61,176 nt of DNA from Deltaproteobacteria bacterium (GTDB taxonomy: Bacteria > Desulfobacterota > Syntrophorhabdia > Syntrophorhabdales > Syntrophorhabdaceae), in the NCBI GenBank assembly GCA_029553295.1, contig JAKPCK010000062.1, forward strand, positions 1-61,176. The letters run 5' to 3'. The translations under genes and the position numbers were made by a program. How positions within the stretch are numbered: position 1 is the stretch's first letter; each line of letters begins with the position of its first letter. The notes under the pieces were generated by a model. The model was given only the letters and a program-made list of their open reading frames with translations, searched no databases and was not told where the DNA came from. Below, piece by piece: positions 25,604 to 35,343 of the stretch.

Positions 25604-26440
25604 ATGAAAACTATTTATGACAGCAGATATATAGGGTCAAAGGATTCAATGGAAAATGCAGATACTGTTTTGATTGGTTGCCCCCTGGATGCCACATCAT
25701 CTTTTAGGGGAGGCACCAGATTTGCCCCTGACAGCGTTAGAAAGGCATCCTGGACACTTGAGACATATAGCCCCTATATGAAGATGGACCTTGATGAACT
25801 GCTGTTTTATGATGCCGGTAACCTTGACATCCCCCAGGGCAATCTTATCTATTCCCTGGAGGTCATAGAGGGGGCAATGAGGGAGATCGCCCGTAAAGAA
25901 AAGAGGCCTCTCATTATGGGTGGTGAACACCTCTTAACATATCCTGTAATCAAGGGCCTGAAAGAAGCCTATAGTAATATACAGGTTATACACTTTGATG
26001 CCCACTGTGATTTAAGAGACGAATATGAGGGACAGAGGCTCTCCCATGCCACAGTTATGAAAAGGGTAAAAGAACTGGGCATATCAGATATATATCAGAT
26101 AGGGATCAGGTCAGGGACAAGATCAGAGTTTGGAGAGGCATTTATCATAGATGCCCCTGAGACACTTGCATCTCAGATAAGAAAACAGGATGCTGTCTAT
26201 CTGACCTTTGATATGGATGTATTTGACCCCTCTTTGGTTCCAGGGGTTACAACCCCTGAGCCCGGGGGCATAATGTTCCATGATTTTATATATTACCTAA
26301 AGGCCATTTCAGGTATGAATATCATTGGGGCGGATATAGTGGAGCTCTCCCCGGATTATGATACATCCTTTGTATCTTCCATATGCACAGCCAAGGTAGT
26401 GCGGGAGATAATAATGCTTTTATCCTGTCGAGGGGGTTGA
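25604..26440 (+). CDS. speB: Agmatinase (ureohydrolase family)
   Basis: The enzyme hydrolyses agmatine to putrescine and urea. The 278-residue protein shows the binuclear manganese motifs GGEH, HFDAHCDLRD and TFDMDVFDP in the order and spacing of the arginase/agmatinase family. Arginase and guanidino-acid hydrolases share the fold, but the upstream pyruvoyl arginine decarboxylase makes agmatine the expected substrate. A 100-base gap separates it from pdaD. Confidence 0.9.
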   Translation: MKTIYDSRYIGSKDSMENADTVLIGCPLDATSSFRGGTRFAPDSVRKASWTLETYSPYMKMDLDELLFYDAGNLDIPQGNLIYSLEVIEGAMREIARKEKRPLIMGGEHLLTYPVIKGLKEAYSNIQVIHFDAHCDLRDEYEGQRLSHATVMKRVKELGISDIYQIGIRSGTRSEFGEAFIIDAPETLASQIRKQDAVYLTFDMDVFDPSLVPGVTTPEPGGIMFHDFIYYLKAISGMNIIGADIVELSPDYDTSFVSSICTAKVVREIIMLLSCRGG

Positions 26441-26472
26441 TAGCCCTGTAATCTTATTTAAGGAGACAGACG

Positions 26473-27711
26473 ATGGATAGCAGTAAAAACAATGGAAGGA
26501 TAATGATTATAGGTGCAGGAGGGGTTGCCACTGTGGCAGCCCATAAATGTGCCCAGGTCCCTGAGGTTTTTAAAGAGATAATGGTTGCGAGCAGGACACT
26601 ATCTAAATGCGAGTCTATAAAAAAGGATATAAAAGACAGGTATGGGAGAGAGATACACATTGCCCAGGTTGATGCAGACAATGTCCCTGAGCTTACAAGG
26701 CTTATAGAGAGTTATAGGCCTTTTCTTGTTTTAAATCTTGCCCTACCCTATCAAGACCTCCATATAATGGAGGCATGCCTTGCCACAGGTGTGCACTATA
26801 TAGACACGGCAAACTATGAGCCGCCTGATGAGGCACACTTTGAATATAGCTGGCAGTGGGCATATAATGATAGATTTAGGGAAAAAGGCATTATGGCCGT
26901 CCTTGGTTCAGGTTTTGACCCGGGTGTTACAAATGTATTTGCAGCCTATGCCCAGAGACACCTTTTCGATGAGATCCACTATCTCGATATACTGGACTGT
27001 AATGCCGGGGACCATGGCCACCCCTTTGCCACCAATTTTAACCCGGAGATCAATATAAGGGAGGTCACACAGACAGTGCGACACTGGCAAGAGGGGAGGT
27101 GGCTTAAGACCCCTCCTATAATAGAGGATGGGAGCATCCATTTCAGCTTTGATTATCCTGTAGTGGGTAAAAGGGAGAGCTATCTTTTATATCACGAAGA
27201 GTTGGAGTCCCTTGTCCTTAATATAAAAGGCCTAAAGAGGGCAAGGTTCTGGATGACATTCTCTGAGAACTATCTGAACCACCTTAAGGTCCTTAAAAAT
27301 GTGGGTATGACAAGGATAGACGAGGTAGATTTTGAGGGCACAAAGATAGTACCTATAAAGTTTCTCAAGGCACTCCTCCCCGAGCCCTCTTCCCTTGGTA
27401 TGCGATATAAAGGAAAGACAGTAATAGGTAATGTAATGACAGGCATAAAGGATGGCAGGACCATCACCCGCTATATATACAATGTCTGTGACCATGAGGA
27501 TGCCTTCAGGGAGACAGGGACACAGGCCATAGCATATACAACAGGGGTCCCTGCCATGATAGGTGCCATGATGGTTTTTACTGGCCTCTGGCAGGGTGCA
27601 GGTGTTTTTAATATAGAGCAGCTTGAGCCAGATGGTTTTATGGATGTATTGAATAGATACGGGCTGCCCTGGCAGGTGGTAGAGTGCCCGCCCCTGCCTG
27701 ATAATTTTTAG
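26473..27711 (+). CDS. Carboxynorspermidine/carboxyspermidine synthase (saccharopine dehydrogenase family)
   Basis: The 412-residue enzyme reductively condenses aspartate beta-semialdehyde with putrescine (or diaminopropane) to give carboxyspermidine (or carboxynorspermidine). The N-terminal Rossmann motif is MIIGAGGVATVAAHKCAQ. The middle region has NLALPYQDLHIMEACLATGVHYIDTANYEP and GFDPGVTNVFAAYA, characteristic of the CANSDH group within the LYS1-like family. Neighbouring nspC downstream (10 bases) completes the route to spermidine. Confidence 0.9.
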   Translation: MDSSKNNGRIMIIGAGGVATVAAHKCAQVPEVFKEIMVASRTLSKCESIKKDIKDRYGREIHIAQVDADNVPELTRLIESYRPFLVLNLALPYQDLHIMEACLATGVHYIDTANYEPPDEAHFEYSWQWAYNDRFREKGIMAVLGSGFDPGVTNVFAAYAQRHLFDEIHYLDILDCNAGDHGHPFATNFNPEINIREVTQTVRHWQEGRWLKTPPIIEDGSIHFSFDYPVVGKRESYLLYHEELESLVLNIKGLKRARFWMTFSENYLNHLKVLKNVGMTRIDEVDFEGTKIVPIKFLKALLPEPSSLGMRYKGKTVIGNVMTGIKDGRTITRYIYNVCDHEDAFRETGTQAIAYTTGVPAMIGAMMVFTGLWQGAGVFNIEQLEPDGFMDVLNRYGLPWQVVECPPLPDNF

Positions 27712-27721
27712 ACATGTTAAG

Positions 27722-29059
27722 ATGGACCTCCAGGATATATTAAAGGGGCTTACTGGAAAAATATCTGAAAGAAAAGCAGATATCCCGGAGGCATATCACA
27801 GTCTTTCTCATCAAGAAAGAAAAACACTCCTTGAAAGATTGGATAAAAAATCACTGAGATTTCTTACCAGTATTATAAAACTCAATAAAAAAAAGAGATT
27901 CAGAGAATCCCACAGGGGGTTTTTGGAGATATCACAAAAAAATATAAAGACGCCTGTCTATCTTATAGATGAAAATCTCATAGAAGAAAACATGAGGGTC
28001 TTGAGGTATGTAAAGGATAGGACAGGCTGTAAGATTTTACACGCCCTCAAGGCATACGCAACCTACGCCACATTTCCTGTGATGAGTCTATATCTTGACG
28101 GGACATGTGCCAGCGGCCTGAATGAGGCAAGGCTGGGCCGTGAAAGGTTCGGAAAAGAGGTGCACACCTTTGCAGCAGCTTACAGGGAGAATGAGTTTGT
28201 CAAGATACTGAGATATTCAGATGTTATTATATTTAATTCCTTTTCCCAACTGGAAAAATACTATCCCATGACAAAGAAAAAGGGCAGAGAGATAGGCATC
28301 AGGGTAAACCCAGGATATGGGGTTGCAGATACACAGATGTATAACCCATGCGCACCCTGCTCGAGGCTCGGGGTTATCCACGAGATATTTCAGGAGGGAT
28401 TCCAGAGCAATATGGGTAAGATAGATGGGCTCCACTTCCATGCCCTGTGTCAACAGAATGCCCATGCCTTGGAGAGGGTTTTAAAGTCCTTTGAAAAGCT
28501 CTATGGCAGATACATTAAGGGGCTAAAATGGGTAAATTTTGGCGGTGGACACCACATAACAAGGGATGACTATGACATAGAACTGCTGATCAGGCTTATA
28601 AATGAATTCAAAGATAGATATAATGTCCAGGTCTATCTTGAGCCTGGAGAGGCCAGCGTATTAAATGCAGGTGTCCTGATAGCCTCTGTCCTTGATATTG
28701 TGAGAAATGTCATGGACATAGCCATAATAGATGCCTCTGCTGAGACACATATGCCGGACGTCCTTCTTATGCCCTACAGGCCTTATATTCTAAGTTCTGC
28801 AGGGTCAGAAGAAAAAAGATATACATATAGGGTTGCAGGGCCGAGTTGCCTTGCCGGTGATGTTATAGGGGATTACTCCTTTGACAGACCCCTTAAACCA
28901 GGGGACAGGGTTGTGTTTACTGACATGGCCCTCTATAGCATTGTAAAAAACACCACCTTTAATGGCATAAACCTCCCTGATATAGCTGTTATAAGAAAAA
29001 CAGGTGAGTTAGAGGTAGTCAAGAGCTTCGGCTATAGAGATTATGTATCCCGTCAATGA
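27722..29059 (+). CDS. nspC: Carboxynorspermidine decarboxylase with N-terminal extension
   Basis: NspC is a PLP-dependent alanine-racemase-fold decarboxylase that makes spermidine or norspermidine from the carboxylated precursor. The PLP lysine is in the ILHALKAYAT segment, and the C-terminal half has GLHFHALCQQN, WVNFGGGHHIT and YLEPGEA. At 445 residues it is about 65 residues longer than the usual NspC: the family core begins at KTPVYLIDENL near residue 73, preceded by a Lys/Arg-rich helical stretch with no in-frame start close to the core. The extension's role is unknown. It is the last gene of the polyamine operon, convergent with the radical SAM gene. Confidence 0.9.
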   Translation: MDLQDILKGLTGKISERKADIPEAYHSLSHQERKTLLERLDKKSLRFLTSIIKLNKKKRFRESHRGFLEISQKNIKTPVYLIDENLIEENMRVLRYVKDRTGCKILHALKAYATYATFPVMSLYLDGTCASGLNEARLGRERFGKEVHTFAAAYRENEFVKILRYSDVIIFNSFSQLEKYYPMTKKKGREIGIRVNPGYGVADTQMYNPCAPCSRLGVIHEIFQEGFQSNMGKIDGLHFHALCQQNAHALERVLKSFEKLYGRYIKGLKWVNFGGGHHITRDDYDIELLIRLINEFKDRYNVQVYLEPGEASVLNAGVLIASVLDIVRNVMDIAIIDASAETHMPDVLLMPYRPYILSSAGSEEKRYTYRVAGPSCLAGDVIGDYSFDRPLKPGDRVVFTDMALYSIVKNTTFNGINLPDIAVIRKTGELEVVKSFGYRDYVSRQ

Positions 29060-29072
29060 GGCCTAAGGGTCT

Positions 29073-30419
29073 TCAGTCTGTATCTGAGGTCTTTTCCCTG
29101 AGATAATGTTTCAAAAAGATAAGGTCCCTTTCGGTGAATCCATCCCAGGAAAATGGAAACAGGGCATTGTTCTGAAAAAGAGGCTCATCAGAGATGGGAT
29201 AGCGGGCAAGGGCCTTGTATTCATCGAATAGCCTTGTATGGGGTATGGGTGTGTATTCTGCGATATGAGGCCTTACACCCAGGTCGCAGAGATAATCTAT
29301 TGCATCCTTTACATCCATCCAATTCTGAAAGGGTAGCCCGGCAAGGATATAGACACCTATTGCACTGGTCTTAAACCCAACTTTTACAAGACTTTTTATG
29401 GCCCTTTCAAAGGTATCTCTATCTACCTTATTACCTGTCTGTCTCTGGGTTTTTGGATCAATTGTCTCAAGCCCTATCCTTATCTCTTTAAAACCCGAAT
29501 AGAGAAGCAACTCTGCTATCTCATCGTCAATAAAGGCTGCGTTTAAGGCATTGGGGTTATAGATATCCGGCTTAGAGGTTAACCCGCTTAGTCCTTTCAG
29601 TAGAGGCACAGCATGATTTTTTTTATCATATAGAAAATTGTCGTCATAAAGGACGAATCTATTTACACCAGAACCCTGCCAGTAAATGACCTCATCTATT
29701 ACCTCCATAGGCTTTCTTCTTATTAATCGGGGATACATAAAGGGTGTAGAGCAGTAGGCACATCTGTAGATGCAGCCGTATGATGTAAGTAGAGGTACAA
29801 AATACGGGGTTCCATATAGATCAAAGCATGGATAAGGGACACCTTCAAACCCATATAGTTGAGGTCTGCTTTTGAGCCTGATGGAGAGATGATGCTCTAA
29901 AAAATCATAAAAAAGCCCTATCTCGTTGTTCCTTACAATAAGATCAGCCCCGGCCATGTGAACTGTGGCATGCTCATAGCAAAGCATAGGGTATATGCCA
30001 CCTATTACAATCTTGGACATGGGGAAGACTGTCCTTACTGTCTCAAGCACCTCCTTTGTCCCCATATACCAGTATGTCATAATAGAGGTTATCAATATAA
30101 TATCAGGCTCATGGATAGCACTGAGCCTTTTTAATAGCTCTTCTTTTGATATGCCGTATCTCTTAAGCCTTTTTTTTATACCCTCAAGACAGGATGGACT
30201 ACTGACCTTTTCCTTTATAAAGGGTGCCCTTCCATCCTCTTTTCTTTTCGCCTCTACCACCTCAAGACAGTCTATAAGGGATATTTGAAAGCTGTTTTGC
30301 CTTAAGATACCCCCTATATACAAAAGACCCAGAGGTGCTGACCAGAAACTGTATGCAGCAAAGTCATAGATGTAAGGATTTATAAGGAGTGCCTTTGGGG
30401 TTTCACGTGAAACCTTCAT
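29073..30419 (-). CDS. B12-binding-type radical SAM protein
   Basis: This 448-residue radical SAM protein has an N-terminal cobalamin-binding-like region (ALLINPYIYDF, LGLLYIGGIL; later VRTVFPMSKIVIGGIYPML). The cluster motif is YGCIYRCAYC (Cx3Cx2C), followed by RIGLETIDPKTQRQTG. It belongs to the COG1032-type group; the substrate is unknown. I chose ATG 30419 because the conserved first strand follows directly. The start is one base after the rhomboid stop (TAG-C-ATG), so the genes are coupled. Codons 3-7 contain the parS-like palindrome at 30400-30413. Confidence 0.85.
   Translation of the reverse strand: MKVSRETPKALLINPYIYDFAAYSFWSAPLGLLYIGGILRQNSFQISLIDCLEVVEAKRKEDGRAPFIKEKVSSPSCLEGIKKRLKRYGISKEELLKRLSAIHEPDIILITSIMTYWYMGTKEVLETVRTVFPMSKIVIGGIYPMLCYEHATVHMAGADLIVRNNEIGLFYDFLEHHLSIRLKSRPQLYGFEGVPYPCFDLYGTPYFVPLLTSYGCIYRCAYCSTPFMYPRLIRRKPMEVIDEVIYWQGSGVNRFVLYDDNFLYDKKNHAVPLLKGLSGLTSKPDIYNPNALNAAFIDDEIAELLLYSGFKEIRIGLETIDPKTQRQTGNKVDRDTFERAIKSLVKVGFKTSAIGVYILAGLPFQNWMDVKDAIDYLCDLGVRPHIAEYTPIPHTRLFDEYKALARYPISDEPLFQNNALFPFSWDGFTERDLIFLKHYLREKTSDTD
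30400..30413. promoter_or_regulatory. parS-like ParB-binding site
   Basis: GTTTCACGTGAAAC is a perfect 14-base palindrome identical to the core of the conserved bacterial parS site (TGTTTCACGTGAAACA). Only the outermost base on each side differs. It lies in the coding region of the minus-strand radical SAM gene, as many chromosomal parS sites do. Confidence 0.75.
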
Positions 30420-30420
30420 G

Positions 30421-31083
30421 CTACCTAAAAGACCTTTTTTTGACAAGGAACCTTGCCGTAAGGAGCCCAAAGATGAAACCACCGATGTGGGCATACCAGG
30501 CAACACCATCTGTATGGGAATAGAGCACCTGTATAAAAAACCAGATGGTCAGCAATAATATGGCAGGGAGTTGAACAAATTTTATAAATACTATGATTAT
30601 AAGCATAGTCACAATCTTTGCGTGGGGGAAGAGTATAAGGTATGCACCTAATGTCCCGGATACAGCACCGCTTGCCCCTATCATGGGTATCTTTGACTGG
30701 GGGTCATAGAGGAGCTGAAATAAGGCAGCCATTATGCCAGAAAAGATATAGAATAAAAAGAACCTCTTATGACCGAGGCTGTCTTCCACAGATTTACCAA
30801 AGATAAAGAGATAGAGCATGTTCCCGCCTACATGGATAAAGCCCCCGTGTAGAAACATGGATGTGAATATGGTCATGATATTGTATGGTATCAGGCTGTG
30901 ATTCGTTGTTAATGAGACCCAGAAATCATAGGGCATGAGGCCATAATATTTAAAGATAAACTCGTTGTCTGAATGGGTTAAGATAAGCCTCTGCCACAAA
31001 AAAATTAAAATATTTACAAAGATAATACATGCTGTTATAATTGGAAATGTGCGTGTCTTTAAATTGTCTTTTATAGGTATCAT
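30421..31083 (-). CDS. Rhomboid-family intramembrane serine protease
   Basis: The 220-residue membrane protein has the six-helix rhomboid fold. The catalytic Ser is in GASGAVSGTLGAY and the catalytic His in YAHIGGFIFGLL. The HGGFIHVGGNMLYLFIFG segment is the conserved helix 2. The length fits a compact bacterial rhomboid. It cleaves single-pass membrane proteins within the membrane; its substrate here is unknown. Its stop is one base before the start of the radical SAM gene, forming a two-gene operon. Confidence 0.92.
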   Translation of the reverse strand: MIPIKDNLKTRTFPIITACIIFVNILIFLWQRLILTHSDNEFIFKYYGLMPYDFWVSLTTNHSLIPYNIMTIFTSMFLHGGFIHVGGNMLYLFIFGKSVEDSLGHKRFFLFYIFSGIMAALFQLLYDPQSKIPMIGASGAVSGTLGAYLILFPHAKIVTMLIIIVFIKFVQLPAILLLTIWFFIQVLYSHTDGVAWYAHIGGFIFGLLTARFLVKKRSFR

Positions 31084-31144
31084 TCATGTATTCTTACCAT
31101 GAGTGCCCATGTAAGTCAAAGAAACTCAGAACAGGGGGCTAAAT

Positions 31145-32143
31145 ATGCCTGAATTAAGAAAAGACCCTATTATAGATAGATGGGTTATAATCTCTACGGA
31201 GAGAGGAAAGAGGCCTGTTTTTTTTATAGAGGAACAGCCTTCGTTTAAAGAGGGTGTATGTCCGCTGTGTCCCGGGAATGAGCATATGACACCCCATGAG
31301 GTCTTTGCAATAAGACAGAACTCACCACCAGACAGCCCTGGTTGGAGCCTGAGGGTTGTGCCTAATAAATTCCCTGCCTTAAGGATAGAGGGCAATCTCG
31401 ATAAAGAGGGCATCGGTCTCTACGACAAGATGAACGGTATAGGTGCCCACGAGGTAATCATTGAGACACCTGTCCACGGAGAGACCATATGGGATATGGA
31501 TACAGCCTCCATACAGAATATCTTTATAGCCTATAAGGAGAGGAGCCTCGACCTCTCAAAGGATAAGAGGTTCAGATATATAATGGTTTTTAAAAATCAT
31601 GGCTCTATTGCCGGGGCATCCCTTGACCATTCCCACTCCCAGTTAATAGCCCTGCCCATTGTCCCCAGAAGGGTTTCAGAGGAGATAAACGGTAGCCTAA
31701 GCTATTATAGATACAAAGACAGGTGTGTGTTTTGTGATATGATTGCACAGGAGATAGAGGATGATGTCAGGGTTGTTTATGAAAACGAGCTCTTTATAGC
31801 CCTTTCGCCTTTTGCATCGAGATTTCCCTTTGAAATATGGATTTTGCCCAAGAGACACGAATCAAGCTTTGTCATGCATAGTCAAGGGGAAAGCTATTTC
31901 TTTCTATCTGATTGCATATCAGTAGTATTGAAGAAGTATCTAAAGCTCCTGAATGCCCCTCCTTATAACTATATGTTCCACACAGCAGCCATTGGTGATA
32001 AAGAGCTTTCCCATTACCACTGGCATATTGAGATTATACCGAGATTAACAAAGATGGCGGGTTTTGAGTGGGGGACAGGATTTTATATAAACCCTACCCC
32101 ACCTGAAGAGGCAACAACATATCTAAAAGAGACAGATGTTTAG
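31145..32143 (+). CDS. galT: Galactose-1-phosphate uridylyltransferase
   Basis: GalT exchanges UMP between UDP-glucose and galactose-1-phosphate in the Leloir pathway. The 332-residue HIT-fold enzyme has the zinc-site motif CPLCPGNEHMTP near the N-terminus and the catalytic DHSHSQLIALPIVP (HxHxQ). A second half-motif is HYHWHIEIIPR. It is followed after 9 bases by glgA. The pair occurs in other deep-branching bacteria, where it may act on alternative sugar-1-phosphates. No galK or galE is in the window. Confidence 0.92.
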   Translation: MPELRKDPIIDRWVIISTERGKRPVFFIEEQPSFKEGVCPLCPGNEHMTPHEVFAIRQNSPPDSPGWSLRVVPNKFPALRIEGNLDKEGIGLYDKMNGIGAHEVIIETPVHGETIWDMDTASIQNIFIAYKERSLDLSKDKRFRYIMVFKNHGSIAGASLDHSHSQLIALPIVPRRVSEEINGSLSYYRYKDRCVFCDMIAQEIEDDVRVVYENELFIALSPFASRFPFEIWILPKRHESSFVMHSQGESYFFLSDCISVVLKKYLKLLNAPPYNYMFHTAAIGDKELSHYHWHIEIIPRLTKMAGFEWGTGFYINPTPPEEATTYLKETDV

Positions 32144-32152
32144 GGGGTTAAA

Positions 32153-33613
32153 ATGAAGATTTTGATTGCTTCACCAGAGGTATATCCGTTCATAAAGACA
32201 GGTGGTCTTGCAGATGTATCAGGTGCACTCCCAAAGGCATTGAAAAAACTTGGGGTTGATGTCCGTGTAATCCTTCCAAAACACAAAGGTATAGATGAGC
32301 AGAGGTTTACCTTAAGATATAAAAACTATAGGATATCCTGCCCCATATCCCTTGGCTATGTGGATGCCGAGATAGTGGAGAGTGAATACGATGGCATAAC
32401 TGCCTATCTTGTTGAGCAGGATGATTATTATAACAGGGACTATCTCTACAGCACCCCTGATGGCGATTATCAGGACAATGCCGTACGGTTTATATTTTTT
32501 TCAAAAAGTATACTCGAGGCCATCAAAGTAACAGGTTATATCCCTGATGTCCTTCACTGTAATGACTGGGAGACAGCCCTGGCACCCGTGTTTCTCCGCA
32601 CATTGTACAGAGACGACCCTGACCTGAAGGATATTGCTACCCTTTTTACTATCCACAATATAGGATATCAGGGTATTTTCTGGCATCATGATATGCATCT
32701 TTTGAATATTGGGTGGGAGTATTTTACCCCAGATTACCTGGAATTTTACGGTAATATCAATTTTTTAAAGGGTGGTATAGTATTTTCAGATATAATAAAC
32801 ACGGTGAGTAAACAGTATAGCCAGGAGATACAGACACCAGAATTCGGTTATGGCCTTGACGGGGTCCTCAGGTCAAGGAAATCAGACCTCTTTGGTATTG
32901 TAAATGGCATAGATTATGAAGACTGGAACCCGGAAAAAGACAATTTTCTGCCAGCAAATTATAGTCCAGAAAAATTGGAAAATAAGGCCATATGCAAAAA
33001 AGCCCTCCTTAAGGAGTTTGGTCTTCCTTATAGCAGTAATAAACCTGTTATTGCCACTATTTCAAGACTGGCAGACCAGAAGGGTTTTGATCTCATTGCA
33101 TTGGCAATGGAAGAGATATTTTCCTTGGGGGCCCAGTATATTGTCCTTGGGACAGGTGAAAGGAAATACCACGAACTCTTTACAGACCTCGCAAAGAGGT
33201 TTAATGGACTTTTAGGTGTAAAGATTGCTTATGATAATAGACTTGCCCATCTGATTGAGGCCGGGGCAGATATGTTTCTCATGCCGTCCAGGTATGAACC
33301 ATGCGGGCTAAATCAGCTATATAGCTTGAAATACGGAACAGTTCCCATAGTGAGGGGGGTAGGTGGGCTTGAGGACACAATAATAGATTACACAATGAAT
33401 CCAGGACAGGGGACAGGCTTCAAATTCTATGAGTATAACAAGGAAGAGATGCTCGATGCCATTGAAAGGGCAATGGCAGTCTATGAGAATAAATCTGAGT
33501 GGCAATCCCTTATCAAGAGGTGCATGAATGAGGACTTCTCATGGGAGAAATCAGCAAGGGAATACATAGAGCTTTACAATAAGGCTATTGCAAAGCACAG
33601 ATCCATGACATGA
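32153..33613 (+). CDS. glgA: Glycogen (starch) synthase
   Basis: GlgA extends alpha-1,4-glucan chains from ADP-glucose. The 486-residue GT5 protein has the N-terminal ADP-glucose site KTGGLADVSGALPKAL. It also has HCNDWETALAPVFLR and the C-terminal FLMPSRYEPCGLNQLYSLKYGTVP, with the catalytic Glu equivalent. Length is normal. RBS (AGGGGG) and spacing are good. Its 3' end overlaps the following histidine kinase by 4 bases. Confidence 0.96.
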   Translation: MKILIASPEVYPFIKTGGLADVSGALPKALKKLGVDVRVILPKHKGIDEQRFTLRYKNYRISCPISLGYVDAEIVESEYDGITAYLVEQDDYYNRDYLYSTPDGDYQDNAVRFIFFSKSILEAIKVTGYIPDVLHCNDWETALAPVFLRTLYRDDPDLKDIATLFTIHNIGYQGIFWHHDMHLLNIGWEYFTPDYLEFYGNINFLKGGIVFSDIINTVSKQYSQEIQTPEFGYGLDGVLRSRKSDLFGIVNGIDYEDWNPEKDNFLPANYSPEKLENKAICKKALLKEFGLPYSSNKPVIATISRLADQKGFDLIALAMEEIFSLGAQYIVLGTGERKYHELFTDLAKRFNGLLGVKIAYDNRLAHLIEAGADMFLMPSRYEPCGLNQLYSLKYGTVPIVRGVGGLEDTIIDYTMNPGQGTGFKFYEYNKEEMLDAIERAMAVYENKSEWQSLIKRCMNEDFSWEKSAREYIELYNKAIAKHRSMT

Positions 33614-35328
33614 ACGCAGTGGAGTTATTAGGCGAAGTAATAGAGATATCCCACTCCAATCTTGAAATAAACTCAAGGATATCCGCCATATTGAATATCA
33701 TCGCCCATAGAATGGGCTTTGAGGAGGTTCTTGTATTCAAACTCGACAAGGACAAGAGGATAACCTGTAGATATTCCAATCAGGACTGCTCCCTCTTTTC
33801 CCTCCTATCTAAATACAGGTGTCATATAGGAGAGGGTATCATAGGTAGTATAGCCCAGAAAAGGATACCCCAGTATTTTACCTACAAGGATATACCGCCT
33901 AGGTTCGGCTGTATCTTTTTTCATGAGCTTGACGGGATAATAGATAGATACAGGTCCTTTGCCTTTGTCCCACTTTCAGATGATAGCTATATCTATGGGG
34001 TTATGGTTGCCATCTCTTCAGAAAAGGGGGATCTGCAGGACAGGGAAAAGATACTCCTATCGGTGATTGCAAGGGAGATAGGCGGGCTTATAAGGGTTGA
34101 CGAGATTATGTTATCATCCAAAAAAAGGATAAGCGAGCTCGTTACCTTATCTGAACTCGGCAAGGTCCTCACGACAAACATGGAGCCAGAGGCTGCATTG
34201 AAGAATATTGTGTTTATTATTGCAAAGGCACTGAATGCCACCATGGCCACCATTAAGCTCAATAATTTTGTTTCAAGGTTTAATATCCAGCGTTTTACCT
34301 ATGGACAATCTGACCCAAAACTGGAAAGGTTCATTGATGACCTGGAGGGGCAGGCAATTAATGCCAAGAGGACCACAACCCTCTCTGAAGAGTTATATGT
34401 GGATGATGAGGATATATCCCATTACTCACTCTGCAGTTCGCCAATAATAACAAAAAACAAGGCAATAGGGGCCATGACCATATGTTCATCAAAAAAGCAT
34501 ATAACCTTTGACCAAAATGACAATATAGCCTATCTTATAACAACAATAGCAAACTATATATCAAGCGGCCTTGAAAACATCCTGCTTAATACAAGGCTGA
34601 AGGATGTAATAAAAGAGCTCAACGAGACACAGAAGAGGGTCATTGAACAGGAGAAACTAAAGAGCCTTGGTGAGATGACGGCAAACATAGCCCACGAGAT
34701 TAAAAATCCCCTTGTAATAATAGGAGGCTTCACAAAGAGGCTTGCCAAAAAGGTGAATCTAAGTCAGACAGAAAACAGGTATGCCAATATTATTGTCAAT
34801 GAGGTTGCCAGGCTTGAGACAATATTGAATGAGGTGCTTAATTATGTGAAAGACACCCCTGTCTCCAGAGAGCCGTGTAATATTAATATGTGTATAGATG
34901 AGATACTATACCTATTTTCATCAGACGCATCATGGGAGAAGGTAAAGATTGTAAAGGATTACGATACCCAGCTACCTCAGATAATCTGCGATATCCAGCA
35001 GATTAAACAGGTCTTTATCAATATCCTTGTGAACTCATATGAGGCAATGAAAGGTGAGGGGGAGATAACTATAAAGACTGGGACAGCACACATAAACAAT
35101 AAACCATATATCAAGGTTGCTATATCTGACACAGGTGGTGGGATAGACCCTATGGCCATAGATAATATATTTAATCCTTTCTTTACTACCAAAGAAAAAG
35201 GGACAGGGCTTGGGCTTGCCATATCAAATAAGATTATCATGAACAATAAAGGCAGGATTGAAGTGGAGAACAATGTAGGAAAAGGCGTTACATTTTTTAT
35301 CTATCTGCCTTTAGAGAATAATCTATAA
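33610..35328 (+). CDS. Histidine kinase with two GAF domains, cytosolic
   Basis: The 572-residue sensor kinase has no transmembrane segments. Residues 20-165 and 190-330 form two GAF domains. A short coiled linker leads into the HisKA dimerisation helix with the phospho-acceptor H362 in IAHEIKNP. The HATPase domain follows with DTGGGIDPMAIDNIFNPFF and KGTGLGLAIS. It probably senses a small intracellular ligand. Its partner is the single-domain receiver just downstream. Both follow galT-glgA, which suggests, but does not prove, a link to carbon storage. Confidence 0.9.
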   Translation: MNAVELLGEVIEISHSNLEINSRISAILNIIAHRMGFEEVLVFKLDKDKRITCRYSNQDCSLFSLLSKYRCHIGEGIIGSIAQKRIPQYFTYKDIPPRFGCIFFHELDGIIDRYRSFAFVPLSDDSYIYGVMVAISSEKGDLQDREKILLSVIAREIGGLIRVDEIMLSSKKRISELVTLSELGKVLTTNMEPEAALKNIVFIIAKALNATMATIKLNNFVSRFNIQRFTYGQSDPKLERFIDDLEGQAINAKRTTTLSEELYVDDEDISHYSLCSSPIITKNKAIGAMTICSSKKHITFDQNDNIAYLITTIANYISSGLENILLNTRLKDVIKELNETQKRVIEQEKLKSLGEMTANIAHEIKNPLVIIGGFTKRLAKKVNLSQTENRYANIIVNEVARLETILNEVLNYVKDTPVSREPCNINMCIDEILYLFSSDASWEKVKIVKDYDTQLPQIICDIQQIKQVFINILVNSYEAMKGEGEITIKTGTAHINNKPYIKVAISDTGGGIDPMAIDNIFNPFFTTKEKGTGLGLAISNKIIMNNKGRIEVENNVGKGVTFFIYLPLENNL

Positions 35329-35343
35329 AAAGAGGTGTAGATT

